Assembly: GCA_000708835.1 (NCBI GenBank) | Contig: DF237532.1 | Coordinates: 1 to 55,146, forward strand | DNA length: 55,146 nucleotides | Source of the DNA: Klebsormidium nitens | Lineage: Eukaryota; Streptophyta; Klebsormidiophyceae; Klebsormidiales; Klebsormidiaceae | Direction: 5' to 3' | Shown: positions 23,016 to 35,200 of the stretch, one piece after another | Position numbering within the stretch: position 1 is the first letter of the stretch | How the letters are laid out: each line of letters opens with the position of its first letter | Notes under the pieces: generated by a model | Database searches by the model: none | What the model was told of the DNA's origin: nothing | What the model saw: the letters and a program-made list of their open reading frames with translations, nothing else | Program-made: the position numbers and the translations under genes

Positions 23016-23919
23016 TTGTGCGAGCAAGAGCTTAAGACGCGCGAGCTTGATGATCTCTTAGCTTGGCAAATGCGCGTGGCCGGTTCTGCGGCGGCGGTCT
23101 TCGGTAGCCGGGAGGACTCCGGATACCGGCCGTACCTTCAAAACGCCGAGCGAATTCAGCGCGAGTTTTCCCAATGTCCCAGTCCACCGAAGTCGCGGCT
23201 TCAATCAATTCGGGGCTGTCCAACTTCAGCAGACAGATTTTTCTACTTTTAGGATTGGTCCGTTTTGTGCTTTAACCAGTGCTCGTATAGCTGCTTCTGC
23301 TGACAACGTCTCGAGGGCTTGGCGAGAAGGACGTTTTGCTCTGGGTTCTGTCAGGGAGCCATATTTGGCTTTTGTAGCGTGCACGGCTGACTCGCCAACC
23401 TACCTGCATGTTAGCAGCGACCTTTTGTCCATGTGGGCTGCTTGCTTAGTCCGCGGTGGATCAAATCCTTTGTTGTAGCCGCTTTAGCTTGGCCGACGAG
23501 GGCGTTTTAAAGTACCTGAGCTCGCTGGTCACTCTAAGATCTTCTCAGGACTCCTCTTGAGAAGATATCCGTCTAATCGTCTACTTTCTCTTTTCAAACC
23601 GCGGCGGAAGCTCAGCCGCAGAGCGTTGGAAAATGGCTTTGGCTGCTAACGAGGCTTGGTAACCAGGATTGATCCTGGATTTGCAAATCAGGCCTGGCCA
23701 TTGAATGTATGATCAACTTCTAAGCAGCTCTGAAATGTCCATTCTTTTTGGTTGCAGAAGTCCCTGTCCGAAGGTCCCTTGATGGTTTCTTTGCAGTGAT
23801 TATCCGCAGCGCCCCCGTCACCGCCATTGCTTAAACGTCAAAGAAGTTTCCTACGTTCCGAACGAGTTCGAATGAGAAGAATAAGAACCTCAATGGTGCT
23901 GGGCGACCTTTTGACGGGA

Positions 23920-24270
23920 GCGGACAATGCTCCGCTCAGTCGGACGGAACGCGGACGGTGTGAGACAGGCTTCGGACGGGTCCGGCCGGACTGTGCGCGC
24001 TGTCGGACAAATGTGGAACGTGTCGGAAATGCTAGCTGCGGACAAGACTCACAGAAAAATTGGCGCACGGACGAAACCTGAACGAATCTGGACGGGCTTG
24101 GACAATTTCGGACGGGATCGGAAGGAGTCCGAACGCATTGGAACGGATTCCGGACGCTGCTGGCGGGTTGCTGGAGAACTTGCGGACGGCCGGTCCGAGC
24201 GGACATCGAACGCGTTGGGAAGGCCATGTGCGCGCCGCTTTGCGACCGCTAGCGGCGCGAACGTCCGATC
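23920..24270. repeat. GGACGG-rich low-complexity segment
   Basis: Irregularly spaced GGACGG/GGACGGG/CGGAC words occur through this stretch. They resemble the GC-rich centres of the two 2-kb repeat copies (4240-4440 and 22060-22290). Long ORFs open in several frames on both strands because stop codons are rare in such sequence. I would not call any of them a gene. Confidence 0.65.
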
Positions 24271-24287
24271 CAAGACGGATGCGGGGT

Positions 24288-24415
24288 CGCGTGCGCGCGC
24301 GCACGCGCACACGAACCTGAAGCGCGAACAACTAGAGGTGGCGGCCCGGGGGGCGGGAGCTTGGCGCGCGCGCCATTGAATTAACAAGGTGATAGCGCGG
24401 CGCGCGCGCGGTTCG
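24288..24415. repeat. Alternating purine-pyrimidine (CG/CA) stretch
   Basis: GTGCGCGCGCGCACGCGCACACG at about 24290-24312 and the GGCGCGCGCG runs at 24363-24412 are alternating purine-pyrimidine tracts. Such tracts can adopt left-handed DNA. There is no coding interpretation. Confidence 0.6.
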
Positions 24416-26206
24416 GAAACTTGAAAACAATGGCGGGGTATAGAGAAAGTTTTGGGATGCCGGCTTCGTACATGTGTTTGAACACGTCCACGCTACAGCT
24501 GCCCAGGCAGTCCCTGCGCAGGTTAGAAAATCGTGACGAATATCCAGCTTCAAGGCCCTTGCATCCCTAATCCGGTGTGCAAGTTGGAGCGCCCATGTCT
24601 AGGATATGTATGATGAGTGTATACAGGCAAACGTTTAGAGCGTCCCCTAAACGGACAAGCTAGTGTCCGAAAACGAGTCCGAGCTGAGGCGCGAGCCCGA
24701 TCATGGCCGGGCAGGTGCGCGAGGACTCGAGATTTGAGGGCTTTGATGCATGAGCGCGCTCCGACACACATTCCGAATGAAGTTCATGATCAGAGTTCGT
24801 CCTCTGGCAATGATGCCGGACGCGACGAGAGGATGCATGTGTCAGGTTGAGGTCGGGCCGGTGGCCCAGCATGGATGAAACGTTGGAGCAGCGTAGATAT
24901 GACCGGACAGCGGTCCGCAGCTAGGCCGCCCAGGTGCACTAATGTCTGGAATTGAAGACACGCAAAACTTTCATCTATGTATAGCTAGCTACATTTGGAC
25001 TCGTTATGCAGCACGATGATGCACAATTTTATAATACTTCGACATGCACATCGCACAGTGCTCACATGTATACTGGGAATGACCTGACATTCAGGTTTCT
25101 CCTCTGTCAAGGATCGGATCCTCAGTGAATCCGGTGCAAGCGGCGGCTTGAGCCTGGCGGTTGTGATGGTAATGCATATGCATGAATCAAACTACACGGT
25201 TCTCGAGCTGAAACATCAGCATGTACACCATTGGCACTCACTCTCGTAGCTAGACCTGGTACAATGTGTCCAGGTGTATAGAAATGTGGTCCAATATGCC
25301 ATCCAACATAAGCAACACTAGCCTAGTCAAAAGCGCTTTCAAAAACAACCTTTGACGGATGAGCAGCGTCTACCTCAACACATGAGCCGCGTTTTTCCTA
25401 AGGGCGGTATTTTACCAAGATGAAACCTTCGTTTCAATGGTCAACGCGTGTCTAGATCAGGCCTGCACATAATCGTCCGATGGTGTAGCGAATGGCTGCC
25501 AAAGCTCCTCACGGCTAAGGGCTCTTTTGCGGGTTCTTGATGACGATAGTTGCCGCCTGCAGAGTGAGAGACATCAATAAGCACCATCTAAGAAGCAATT
25601 CATGCGACGAACGTCGAAGCAAGTGATTCGACGAACAGATCCAGACCTCAGGATTCAGAATCTGCGAAGAGAGCCAGGTCAGCGCGAAATGCATCACATT
25701 TTGGAGAGGGCAAATAAAGGCCCCCAATCATTGCTTTGACGGTGTGGGCAGCGGATTACAGATATTCGGGCCCCTCAACTTCGCACACAAGATGTGGTTC
25801 TCAATGAGGTGTCCAAGATTTGGAACAAGCAGAGAGTAAGGTGCATCGTCGAACTCCGGGAAGTTCGCACCTAGACTGGCCCTTCATTATCTTGGGTGCG
25901 AGTTTTAATTCGGGGCCCGAGATATGGCAACGAGTTTTCTCCTGGCTGGTGGGCTGGTGACCAACATAAAGGGGCCTTCCCTAGGTAGTCTTGTCCGACC
26001 TACTTAGTGCTGAGCTCTTTCCTGCGGCTTCTGAAACAAGCTACTCGAGCTCATCAACTCGTTTTGTGTATGCAGAATAAACCTCTTCTCTTTAGACGTT
26101 GAAGGAGCGGAGGCTTTCGTACTCCGAAAGACACGACTGGTCCAAACCATCGGTGCAAGTGTTGATGCTTGAGCCCCGCCGCACGCTCGCACCCGAAGAG
26201 CACGCG
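24416..26206. other. 3' side of the FHA gene; no other gene recognised
   Basis: This is downstream, on the minus strand, of the stop codon at 26207, so it should contain the 3' UTR. Short ORFs in this stretch have no recognisable features. Confidence 0.4.
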
Positions 26207-29200
26207 TCAGAGACGGGACCAAACAGGGGAGTTGGACGGCCGTACCTCTTCCCCAAAGAAAAGCGTATCTCCGTCGCTCAACTTGTATTGGGTCCCGGGT
26301 CGCAGCCGAAAGCTGGCAAAAGCACAATCAGCGACTCGTCAGCAACTGCCCATAGAATGAAAGGATGCACTTCATGGTTACCCCTAAACGGTCTTATGGC
26401 TGCTAAGGATACCTGCAACGATCTCAAAGTTCATGCATTGCCCCGCAGAAGAAAAGAGACGATCACGTGCAATGATGACGGCTTTTGGGTTTTGCAGTTT
26501 CAAGAATTTTCGCTTTCGCTTTCAGAATTTTCATTTTCCGGTTTCAGGCTTTTAGGGTCCGAGGTTGAAACAAGACAGAGATCATGACTGTACTCAGGCT
26601 GGAGTTGCTATTGGTGGCAATTGGTGAAAGTGAAATGTCCTTTGGCAAACTTGCCATGCCCATGCTGCGCTCACAGGACTCGCTTCAAATTCGGAAAGTG
26701 GATGCTCGAAGCAAGGTGAAAAGCAGGATTGTCTTCCAGTCCTGAATGGATAGATTTTTCCGCTTCGAGCACCTCCGCAGGTAGCGTGACCAGTCCAGAC
26801 GGCCGACCCCCAGTCGCGAAGGCCGGATGACGGGAAAGTTTGCACTTTTTGAATAGGTCATCGAATCCGAAATAGCCTTGACTTGGCCAACGCCTCTCCA
26901 ATGCTCTGGTACGATTGAGTGTCCTCATCAAAATCAGTTGCGGCCCACATTGCACTGCCCCCAAGCGCTTAGATATCCTTATCACTGAGTTCGACAGAGC
27001 TTCCTGTGAGTGCGCTAACAAAAGGTCGGCTCTGTCGCAGGAGGTTCTGGTTGTTAACCATGGATGGTTAGGGGCTGATTATGGTTGGTCAGAGAATGGT
27101 CATATGTCCAGTGACAAGTCTTGGGCTTTAACCAGCGCCGGAAAAAGGTTAAAGCCCGGGTTATCTGTCCAATACCCTGAGACTCAGTCTGCTAATCAGC
27201 CTGGTTAGAAGCCAAATCTTGCTTTGTGTGACGAGAACCAGATCTTCACCAAACCGCCAGCCTTGGGAAAAGCCTCGATGCACAGCGCGCCACTTCCCGG
27301 ATACGACCAAAGCTTTGACGGACTCACTTGTTGTTGCGACGCACACCGTTGGTGCTCTTGAGATCTACCACGAAATACGCGCGCACATACTCGCCGTAAG
27401 ACATGACCTCCTTGGCAAAGATCTTGGCGTGCACCCCCGACACCTGCGCAACGAGATGTGGATTACGGGATTGTTCAGTATCACGTATCATTATGCGTGA
27501 TACGTTCACCAGTATCAGGATCGACGCAATCCCCAGTGGTTAACAGCCTTTCGCCCCTCAGTGGTTAACAGCCCTTCGCCCCTCAGAGTGTTACACTCGT
27601 TCGCAAGTCGTAATGGATCAGTGCGGCTTTCCGAATTGGAAGTTGTCATGGACCCATGGCATCTGATTTGATGTCTAGGTCCGCTGCAAATGGCGGAAGA
27701 GGGCCGCCCAATATCTAACCCGGCTGGGCTAGCTCCGTAACTATAAGCCATCTCGCACAGTTCAGAAAAGGGTGGCCAACGCTGGGCACCACTTTTACAA
27801 ATCACATGCTCTACTTCGACTATTCACTGCTGTATGACTGCTTCGCTCGTTCTTACACTGAGTCTGCCGAGGAAACATTATGTCTGGTCAGTGAGTAGCA
27901 CGAGCTCTCCGTGCCAACTCTCAGGTATGGACTCCTGTGATCGCAGTATCTGAAATGAGGCGCACGAGTCTGAGACCCTTTGACCTTTCGTGGCGCTCTG
28001 CTTTTTCTCGGCTGCCGCCCTAAGACTCGTGACGCGCCTTTTGTCATACGAAGATCAAAAGACAGAACCCCACTGTCAGACGGCCAAGAGTGGCAGTCCC
28101 TGCATCACATCAAACCACGAAACTTTCTTCACCGGCCAATTGATGCAAGAGGCGAGCCTCACCGTTGGATAATCCAGTTTGACCGGAACCATGTTCTCCG
28201 CATTGCCGACCTCAGCACCAATGATGAGCGGCGTCTTGCCGATGCTGATCGGGGGCTCCTTTCCATCGTTCCGGACGAGCGTCCACACGGGTCCGTACGG
28301 CGCCAGCCCCAGCGCGCGTTTGGTGGCCTCCCGCTCCTTGATCCACCTGGCAGGGAGTGACGTCAGCAGCTTGCGTCAGCAGATATTAAGGGGACTCTCC
28401 ATTCGGTTCCCGCTCCTTGATCCACCTGGCAGGGGAGTGACGTCTGCGGCTCCGTCAGCAGATATCAAGGGGACCCTCCGTTCGATTCCCGCTCCTTGAT
28501 CCACCTGACAGCGGGTAACGTCAGCAGCTTGTTTCAGCAGATATGAAGGGGAACCTCCATTCGGTTTCGGCTCCTGGACGCACTCGATAGGGAGTGACGT
28601 CAGCAGCCGGCATCAGAACGCTGTAAAGTAGACGCTTTGTTGGTTCAATAGGATTTCGTTAGTTGGATAATTGGTTAGGGCGCTTGATCACAAGCAAATA
28701 AGACGTGGGCGGAGTCGAAAGCGTGCTCGATGGCTTCCTCTCCAAAGCCAACCTGCAGTGACACAAGCTGACGTCAGACATTGGCAATGGCTGCTGACGA
28801 AATAAGACCATGATGACCCGATGGTATGAGCAATGCACAATAGAGCTAGTGAACCTGTTCCGGGGCGAGAGCGTACAGAAATGTTGACGACAGCGGTTCG
28901 AGGAAAATTGATTAACGGTTTTGGCTTGCTCAATCAAAGTCGGCCAGATAATTACTGACGTGTGAATCTTTCAAGGGGATATTGTTGGACAATGGTAACG
29001 TGGACAGGAGATTACCACTGCCTGAGAACCCACGACTCTCAAGAAGCTCTCTCATTTGAGCTTGGCGGTACGGCGCAGGAGGCGAAAGCTGACACGTGAC
29101 GGGTCATTGTAAAACAAAGCAAACCTTTGACGCAGCCAGGGCCCTTTAAGAACCCTGTTTAGTCCGCCCTGATCGCTGCCAAATCAACCGCAAAACCGTC

Positions 29201-32200
29201 TACATAACCGGTCAGTTTCAACCTTACGATCCTCCAAACCCCTAGCTTCCATCATACTGCAGGTTTGATCAAGATTGGCGCCTAACGTAAGGACTGGGCA
29301 GTTCAATCGATGGTAATCGGTATCCACAAGGTTTGTGATAGGTCTAAGTCGACCGTGAGTGAGGCAACCAAGCCTGACTGGATGTGCAATCACTTTTGTC
29401 CCTCTTTTAAAAACCACACCCTAAAACCCTAAAACCCTAGAAACTTTACAGGCATTCTCGTCGCTCTAGACATGGTCGGACACCCACCACTTCCTCATCT
29501 CGGCCCGCCCCGCGTCCATCGTCCTCTGCCGTTCGGCCCGCCTTCTCTCCGCCGCCTCTCGTTCTTTTCGCATCTCGATCTTGACCAGAATGTCCAGCGG
29601 CGTAGGCAGCTTCTGCGCCCCTGTGGTGTCCGCGGTGACCGTCTTCGATTCGGACGGCGCTGGACGCTTGTCAGAAGTGTCTAGCGGCGAGGGCAGCTTT
29701 TGCGCCCCTGCGGTGTCCGCGGTGACCGGTTTCGATTTGGACGGCGCCAGACCCTTGTCAGACTCCGCCCCCTTCAGCTCTTGCGCCCTTGTGGTGTCCG
29801 CGGTGACCGTCTTCGATTCGGACGGCGCCGGACCCTTGTCAGACTCCGTCCCCTGGGGCTCCTGCGTTTTTGTGGTGTCCGCGGTGACCGTCTTCGATTC
29901 GGACGGCGCCGGACGCTTGTCAGACTCCGTCCCCTGGGGCTCCTGCGCCTTTGTGGTGTTCTCAATGACCGTTTTCGATTCGGAGGGCGCCGGACTCTTG
30001 TCAGACTCCGTCCCCTGGGGCTCGGGCGCCGGTTTGGTGACCTCCTGCTCCTTGATCCACCTGGCAGAAGGCAGCTGACGTCAGCAGCTCGCGTCAGAAA
30101 ACATCAAGGAGACTCTACGTTTGGTCTATATCCTGGACCAGAGCGAGAGGGAGTGACGTCAGCAGCTGACGTCAGCAGGGTCAGAAGGTGGTAAAGAAGA
30201 CGCTCTGTGTAACAAATCGACTTCGGTTTTGAACCACACAGAGGGCGCATAATTTGCACGCAAGAAAGGCGTGGCCGGATTCGTAAGCGTGCTTCATGGC
30301 TTTTTCTCGTACCGCAATCTGCAGTGACAGAAGCTGAGATCAGACATTGGCCATAGATGCTCAAGAGTCTATAGATGCAGATTGGAGATATCATCTTACT
30401 CTGTGCAACAGAGCCATTGTACCTGAATTCACTGACAGTGGAAAGAGCACCGAAACGTCGACGGTGGCGCTTCAAGAAGGACGATAGACGCTTGTGGTTT
30501 GCTGGTGAAACAGCCGGCCAAATTTTGAGGTGTGCATCACGAAGCAGTCAAATGTTGAAAGGATACACGTGGACAGGGATTTCACAATTGAACTCAGCTG
30601 AAAGCCTCCGATTTTTATGAAGCGTCTCTCCCACTTAGAGCTTGAGTCGACAGAAGTGACGGGTTATTTGAAGCCAAAGCGAAACCTTTGGCACGGGCAA
30701 GGGCCACTGAGGAAGACTTTGATCCGCTCCGTGTGCGCTGGTCCTTTAACCCGATTCTGTCTTCGTCAGCAGGTCAGTCACAGGGCCTCCAAACTCCTGG
30801 TCTCCCCCGTACTCTAGGTTTGGTCAATCCTGGCCGCCTGACCCAAATCTAAACCCAGCAAATCACACGACTGGGCCGTTGATACTCGGGTCATCGAAAG
30901 CTAAGAGTCTGCACATCGGGCGAAGCCTTACATAGGCTAGAAGTCGGTCTTGAAGCAGGGAGCTAGGTTCACCGGTTGTGCCATACGTTCGTCCGTCTCC
31001 AGAACCAAACCTAAACGTTTTTCTCGTTTTTGACGTGATTGAAAACCCACCATTCCCTCATCTTTGCCCGCCCTGCGTCCATTTTCTTCTGCCGTTCGGC
31101 CTGCGCCGCCTCTTGTTCCTTTTGCACCTCGGCGCTGACCGGATCGTCCACCGGAGCAGCCGGCTCCTGCGCCTTTGTGGTGTCCGTGGTGATTGACTTC
31201 TCTTCGGACGGCGCTGGACGCTTTTCGGACTCCGCCGCCTGGAGTTCGAGCTTGCGCTTGGCGGCCTCTTGCTCCTCGGTCCACCTGGCACGGAATGACG
31301 CCAGCAGCTTGCGTCAGTAGGGGAACTTCCCGTTTGGTTCCCCGCTCTTGAACCAACTTGGGAGGAAGAATCTTCACTCTAGCAAAAGTAAGCTTTAGCA
31401 ATAGTAAGGTGCCCAGCCTGGGACGGATAGGGTTAGTTTGGGGGTTTTGGTGGGTTCGGGTGCGGAGCGGGCGATTCTGTGGGTTAATTCTGTAGTGCAG
31501 GGGCTTACTACTGCTAGAGCTTACTTTTGCAGATTGAAGAAACATCTTGGGAGGGAGCGAAGACAGCAGCTGACCGACGGCAGGTTCAGAAGGTGGTTAA
31601 GTAAACGCTATGTATGTGGCAAACAGGCTTCGGTTAACTGTCCGCGAAGGGCGCATGATTCGCAAGCAACAACGGCGTGGGCACACTCGTACGTGTGCTT
31701 AATGGCTTCCCCTTCTACTCCAATCTGCAGCGACAGAAGCTTTAGTCAGACGACAGGTACCAACTTACTTTGCGACGACTTAATGGTACGGCAATGCAAA
31801 ACAGAGCCAGCATAACTGACTCCCAAGACAGCGGGAGAGTACAGAAACGTTGATGACGGCTCTTCGAGAAGGGTTTGGATGACGCTCTCGGCTTACAGGA
31901 ACAAGCCGGCCGAATGCCTAACGTGTGAAGCTTTAAGAGGAGAATAGGAACGTGGACCGGGGTTACCAACGACTGTGAGCCCCCGATCCTCAAAAAGTGT
32001 CTCCCCAGATTGTAAGTGTGTACTACTGAAAGATCAAAACTTGACAGATGACGCGTTGGCAAACAAGTAATCGGAACCTTTGACCGCCACAAAGCAGACC
32101 GCCCTATTGCAACTCGTCTACATCACCACATCAGGTCGAGACTTCGAGGCCTCCAGAATTTTCGATTTCATCATGCATTCGCCTCTTGTCAGAAGGGAAC

Positions 32201-35200
32201 CCTACACATGTTCTAGTCAGACCCGAAAGATTGCAAACCCACCACGTCCTCATGGTTGCCCGCCCCGCGTCCATCCTCCTCTGCTGTTCGGCCTGCGCCT
32301 CGGGCGACATTTTCTGCGCCGCCTCTTGCTCCTTCTGCGCCTCGATGCTGACCGGGACGTCCGCGGGAGTACCCAACTCCTGCGCCCCTGTGGCATCCGT
32401 AGGAATCGTCTTCGTTTCGAGCGCGCGCTTGGTAGCCTCCAGCTGCTGGGTCCACCTGGCAGGGAGTGACGTCAGCAGCTTACGTCAGCAAATACTAAAG
32501 GGACTCTTCATTTGGTTCCCCTCCTAGACCCATTTGACAGGGAGTGACGTCAGCAGCCACTATCAGAATAACTAAACGCTCTGTGTGGGAATTAGCGATT
32601 TGGTCTGGTTGAAATCCTGCTAGGGCGCATGTTACACGAGCAAGAAAGTCATGTGAGGCAGTCGTAGGCGTCGACTCCTGCTCTGCAGCGGCGACAGAAG
32701 GTGACGTCAAACATTGGCCAGAGATAGTACCATCCTACTCTGCGCGTGACCCGATGGTTTGGGAGATGCATCTAAGCCATCGAACCTGATTCCAGATTGA
32801 CAAGGGCACAAAGAAACGTCGACGGTGGAACTTCGAGAAAGGACTGAAAGCGCGGTTAGCTTGCCGAAGCCGGCCAGTTGTCCAACTTGTGAATCTTTAC
32901 GGGGAAACTGCTGAAGAACGGGAAGGAGGACACGGCATTTCCAGTGATGAAGAGCTCACAATCCTCAATACGTGTTTACCCCAATTTCAGCTTGGCTTTA
33001 CGTCCCAGATGGGGGTCAAAGTTGGCACAGACGCGATCGATTGGCCAATGACAAAGCGGACAATTTGTCACGGGCAGGGTCCACTGAGAACCACACTTAG
33101 TACTTTGAGGCTTTCAGAGTTCTCGAGTCCTCGTATGTCCGCCTTCTGTCGGTCGTGAACCCTACACACATCCCAGTCAGTCTTGACGAGTTGCGCACTC
33201 ACCATTCCCTCATCTTTGCCCGCCCCGCATCCATTTTTTCCTGCCGTTCGGCCTGCGCCGCCTCTTGTTCCTTTTGCACCAGATCGTCCACCGGAGCGGC
33301 CAGCTCCGGCGCCGTTGTGGTGTCCGTGGTGGTTTCCTTCACTTCCGACGGCGCTGGACGCTCTTCGGACTCCGCCCCCTGGAGTTCGAGCTTGCGCTTG
33401 GAGGCCGCCTGCTCTTGGATCCACCTGGTAGGGAGTGACGTCAGAAGCTGGCGTCAGAGAGTGTTAAGGGGCTCTCCGTTTGGTCCCCGCTCTTGGATCC
33501 ATTTGAGAGGGAGTGACGTGAGCTGGTGTCAGCAGATGGTAAGCAGACGCTTGTTGTGGGAGAAGAAATGTTCGGTTGGATTCCTGTTTCGGCGCACAAT
33601 TTGCAAAGCAAGAAAGGAATGAACACTATCGTAGGCGTCGTTCCCTGATCTGCAGCTATAAAAGCTCTGCAGCTATAGAAGACGTCAACCATTGGCCACG
33701 GATGCTGACAGAAAGGCAGCATCTTACTGGCTTGTGACCCAATGATACGGGGGATGCACAACAGAGCCAATGAAACCTGATTCTAGGATGGCGAGAGCCC
33801 ACAGAAACGTCGATGATGTCACTTCGAGAAGGATGTGAGGGCGATCTGGTTCATTGGGACGAGTCGGCCAGATAATTTTGCGGTTTGAGTCTGGAAAGGA
33901 ATTCTGTTGGACGAAGTACATGTGGGGAGGCGAACTCGACTGACTGAGAGTCTTATGAATGTTTCGCAATCTTAGTTCGTTTACGGTCGAAGAGTCAAGA
34001 GTTGACAGACGGTGTACAGGTTAGCAAACCAGTCAGCGGAACCTTCTGAGAACCATGTTTGGTTTGCTCTGTGAGCGCTCTCCCCGTGACTGTGATCTAC
34101 GTCTACCTTACCAGGTGAGGTCCAAATTTCGCGGCCTTCAAACCCCTCGATTTCATCAAGTTGTTGTCCCTTTTCAGAAGCAAACCCTACGCATGTATTC
34201 GTGAGTGTTGACAATCTGCGAACTCACCATTCCCTCATCTTTGCCCGCCCCGCGTCCATTTCCTTCTGCCGTTCGACCTGCACCGCATCTTGTTCCTTTG
34301 GCACCTCGGTGCTGACCAGAGCGTCCACCGGAGCAGCCGGCTCCTGCGCCCCTGTGGTGTCCGTGGTGATCGTCTTCGATTCGGACGGCTTTTCGGGCAC
34401 CGTCCCCTCGACCGCACGTTTGGAGGCTTCCTGCTCCTGGGTCCACCTGACAGGGAGTGACGTGAGCAGCTTGCGTGAGAAAATAGTGGGGGGACTTTCC
34501 GTTTGGTTCCCGCTCCTGGACCCAATTCAGGGGGGGTGACGTCAGCAGCGGATGTCAGAAAGTGGTAAGTAGACGCCCTGTGTGGTCAAAACAATTCAGT
34601 TTGGTTGGATCCTTGCGAAGGGCGCAGCAACTACAAGCAAGAAAGAAGTCATAGGCGTGCTTAACGGCTTCCGGCGTATCCCGATTTGCAGCGCCAGAAG
34701 CTGACGTCAGACATTGGCCTTAGGTACTGACCACTGAGATAGATTCACTCTGCACATGACCCAGTCCTATGGAGAACATTTGCAGTAATAGAACCATCGA
34801 ATCGGATCTGAAAACGACATGAGCACACAAAACGTCGACAATGGCACTTCGATGGATGACGCTCTTGGCTTGGTCTGAAAGAAGTCGGCCAAATGCCTGA
34901 CGTGTGAGTTGTGGAAGAGACCTTGTCGAAGTGAAACGTGGACAAGGGTTACGGACTGACTGAGAGCCCGCAATCCACTTGACTTTCTTTGCCACTTCAG
35001 CTGAGCTGTACGGCGGGAGAATCAACGTTGAAAAAAGTGACAGACTACCAGGTTTTGCAAGCGGAGGTGTGCCACGGCCACGGTTTAGTGAGAGCCATGT
35101 TCGGTCCTCTCTGCACGAGCGCTGCCCCTTGGATTGTAATCTGTCTACATCAGCAGAGCAGGTTCAGCGTTACGAGGCCTGCTAAGTCCTCGACTCCACC

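Noticed and set aside
26671-27021. A 116-codon minus ORF in FHA intron 11
   Set aside because: The FHA fold reads cleanly from 27328 to 26312 in matching phase, so this is intron. It has no motif.
28343-28610. The regular 79-bp array as a possible CRISPR-like array
   Set aside because: Both repeat and spacer decay together, no cas genes exist, and the units are copies of a splice junction in a eukaryotic gene.
29581-30194. Long repetitive plus-strand ORFs at the FHA exon 9 locus
   Set aside because: They are the complement of the 27-residue repeat. The minus frame has splice sites in phase and matches its sister exons; the plus frame does not.
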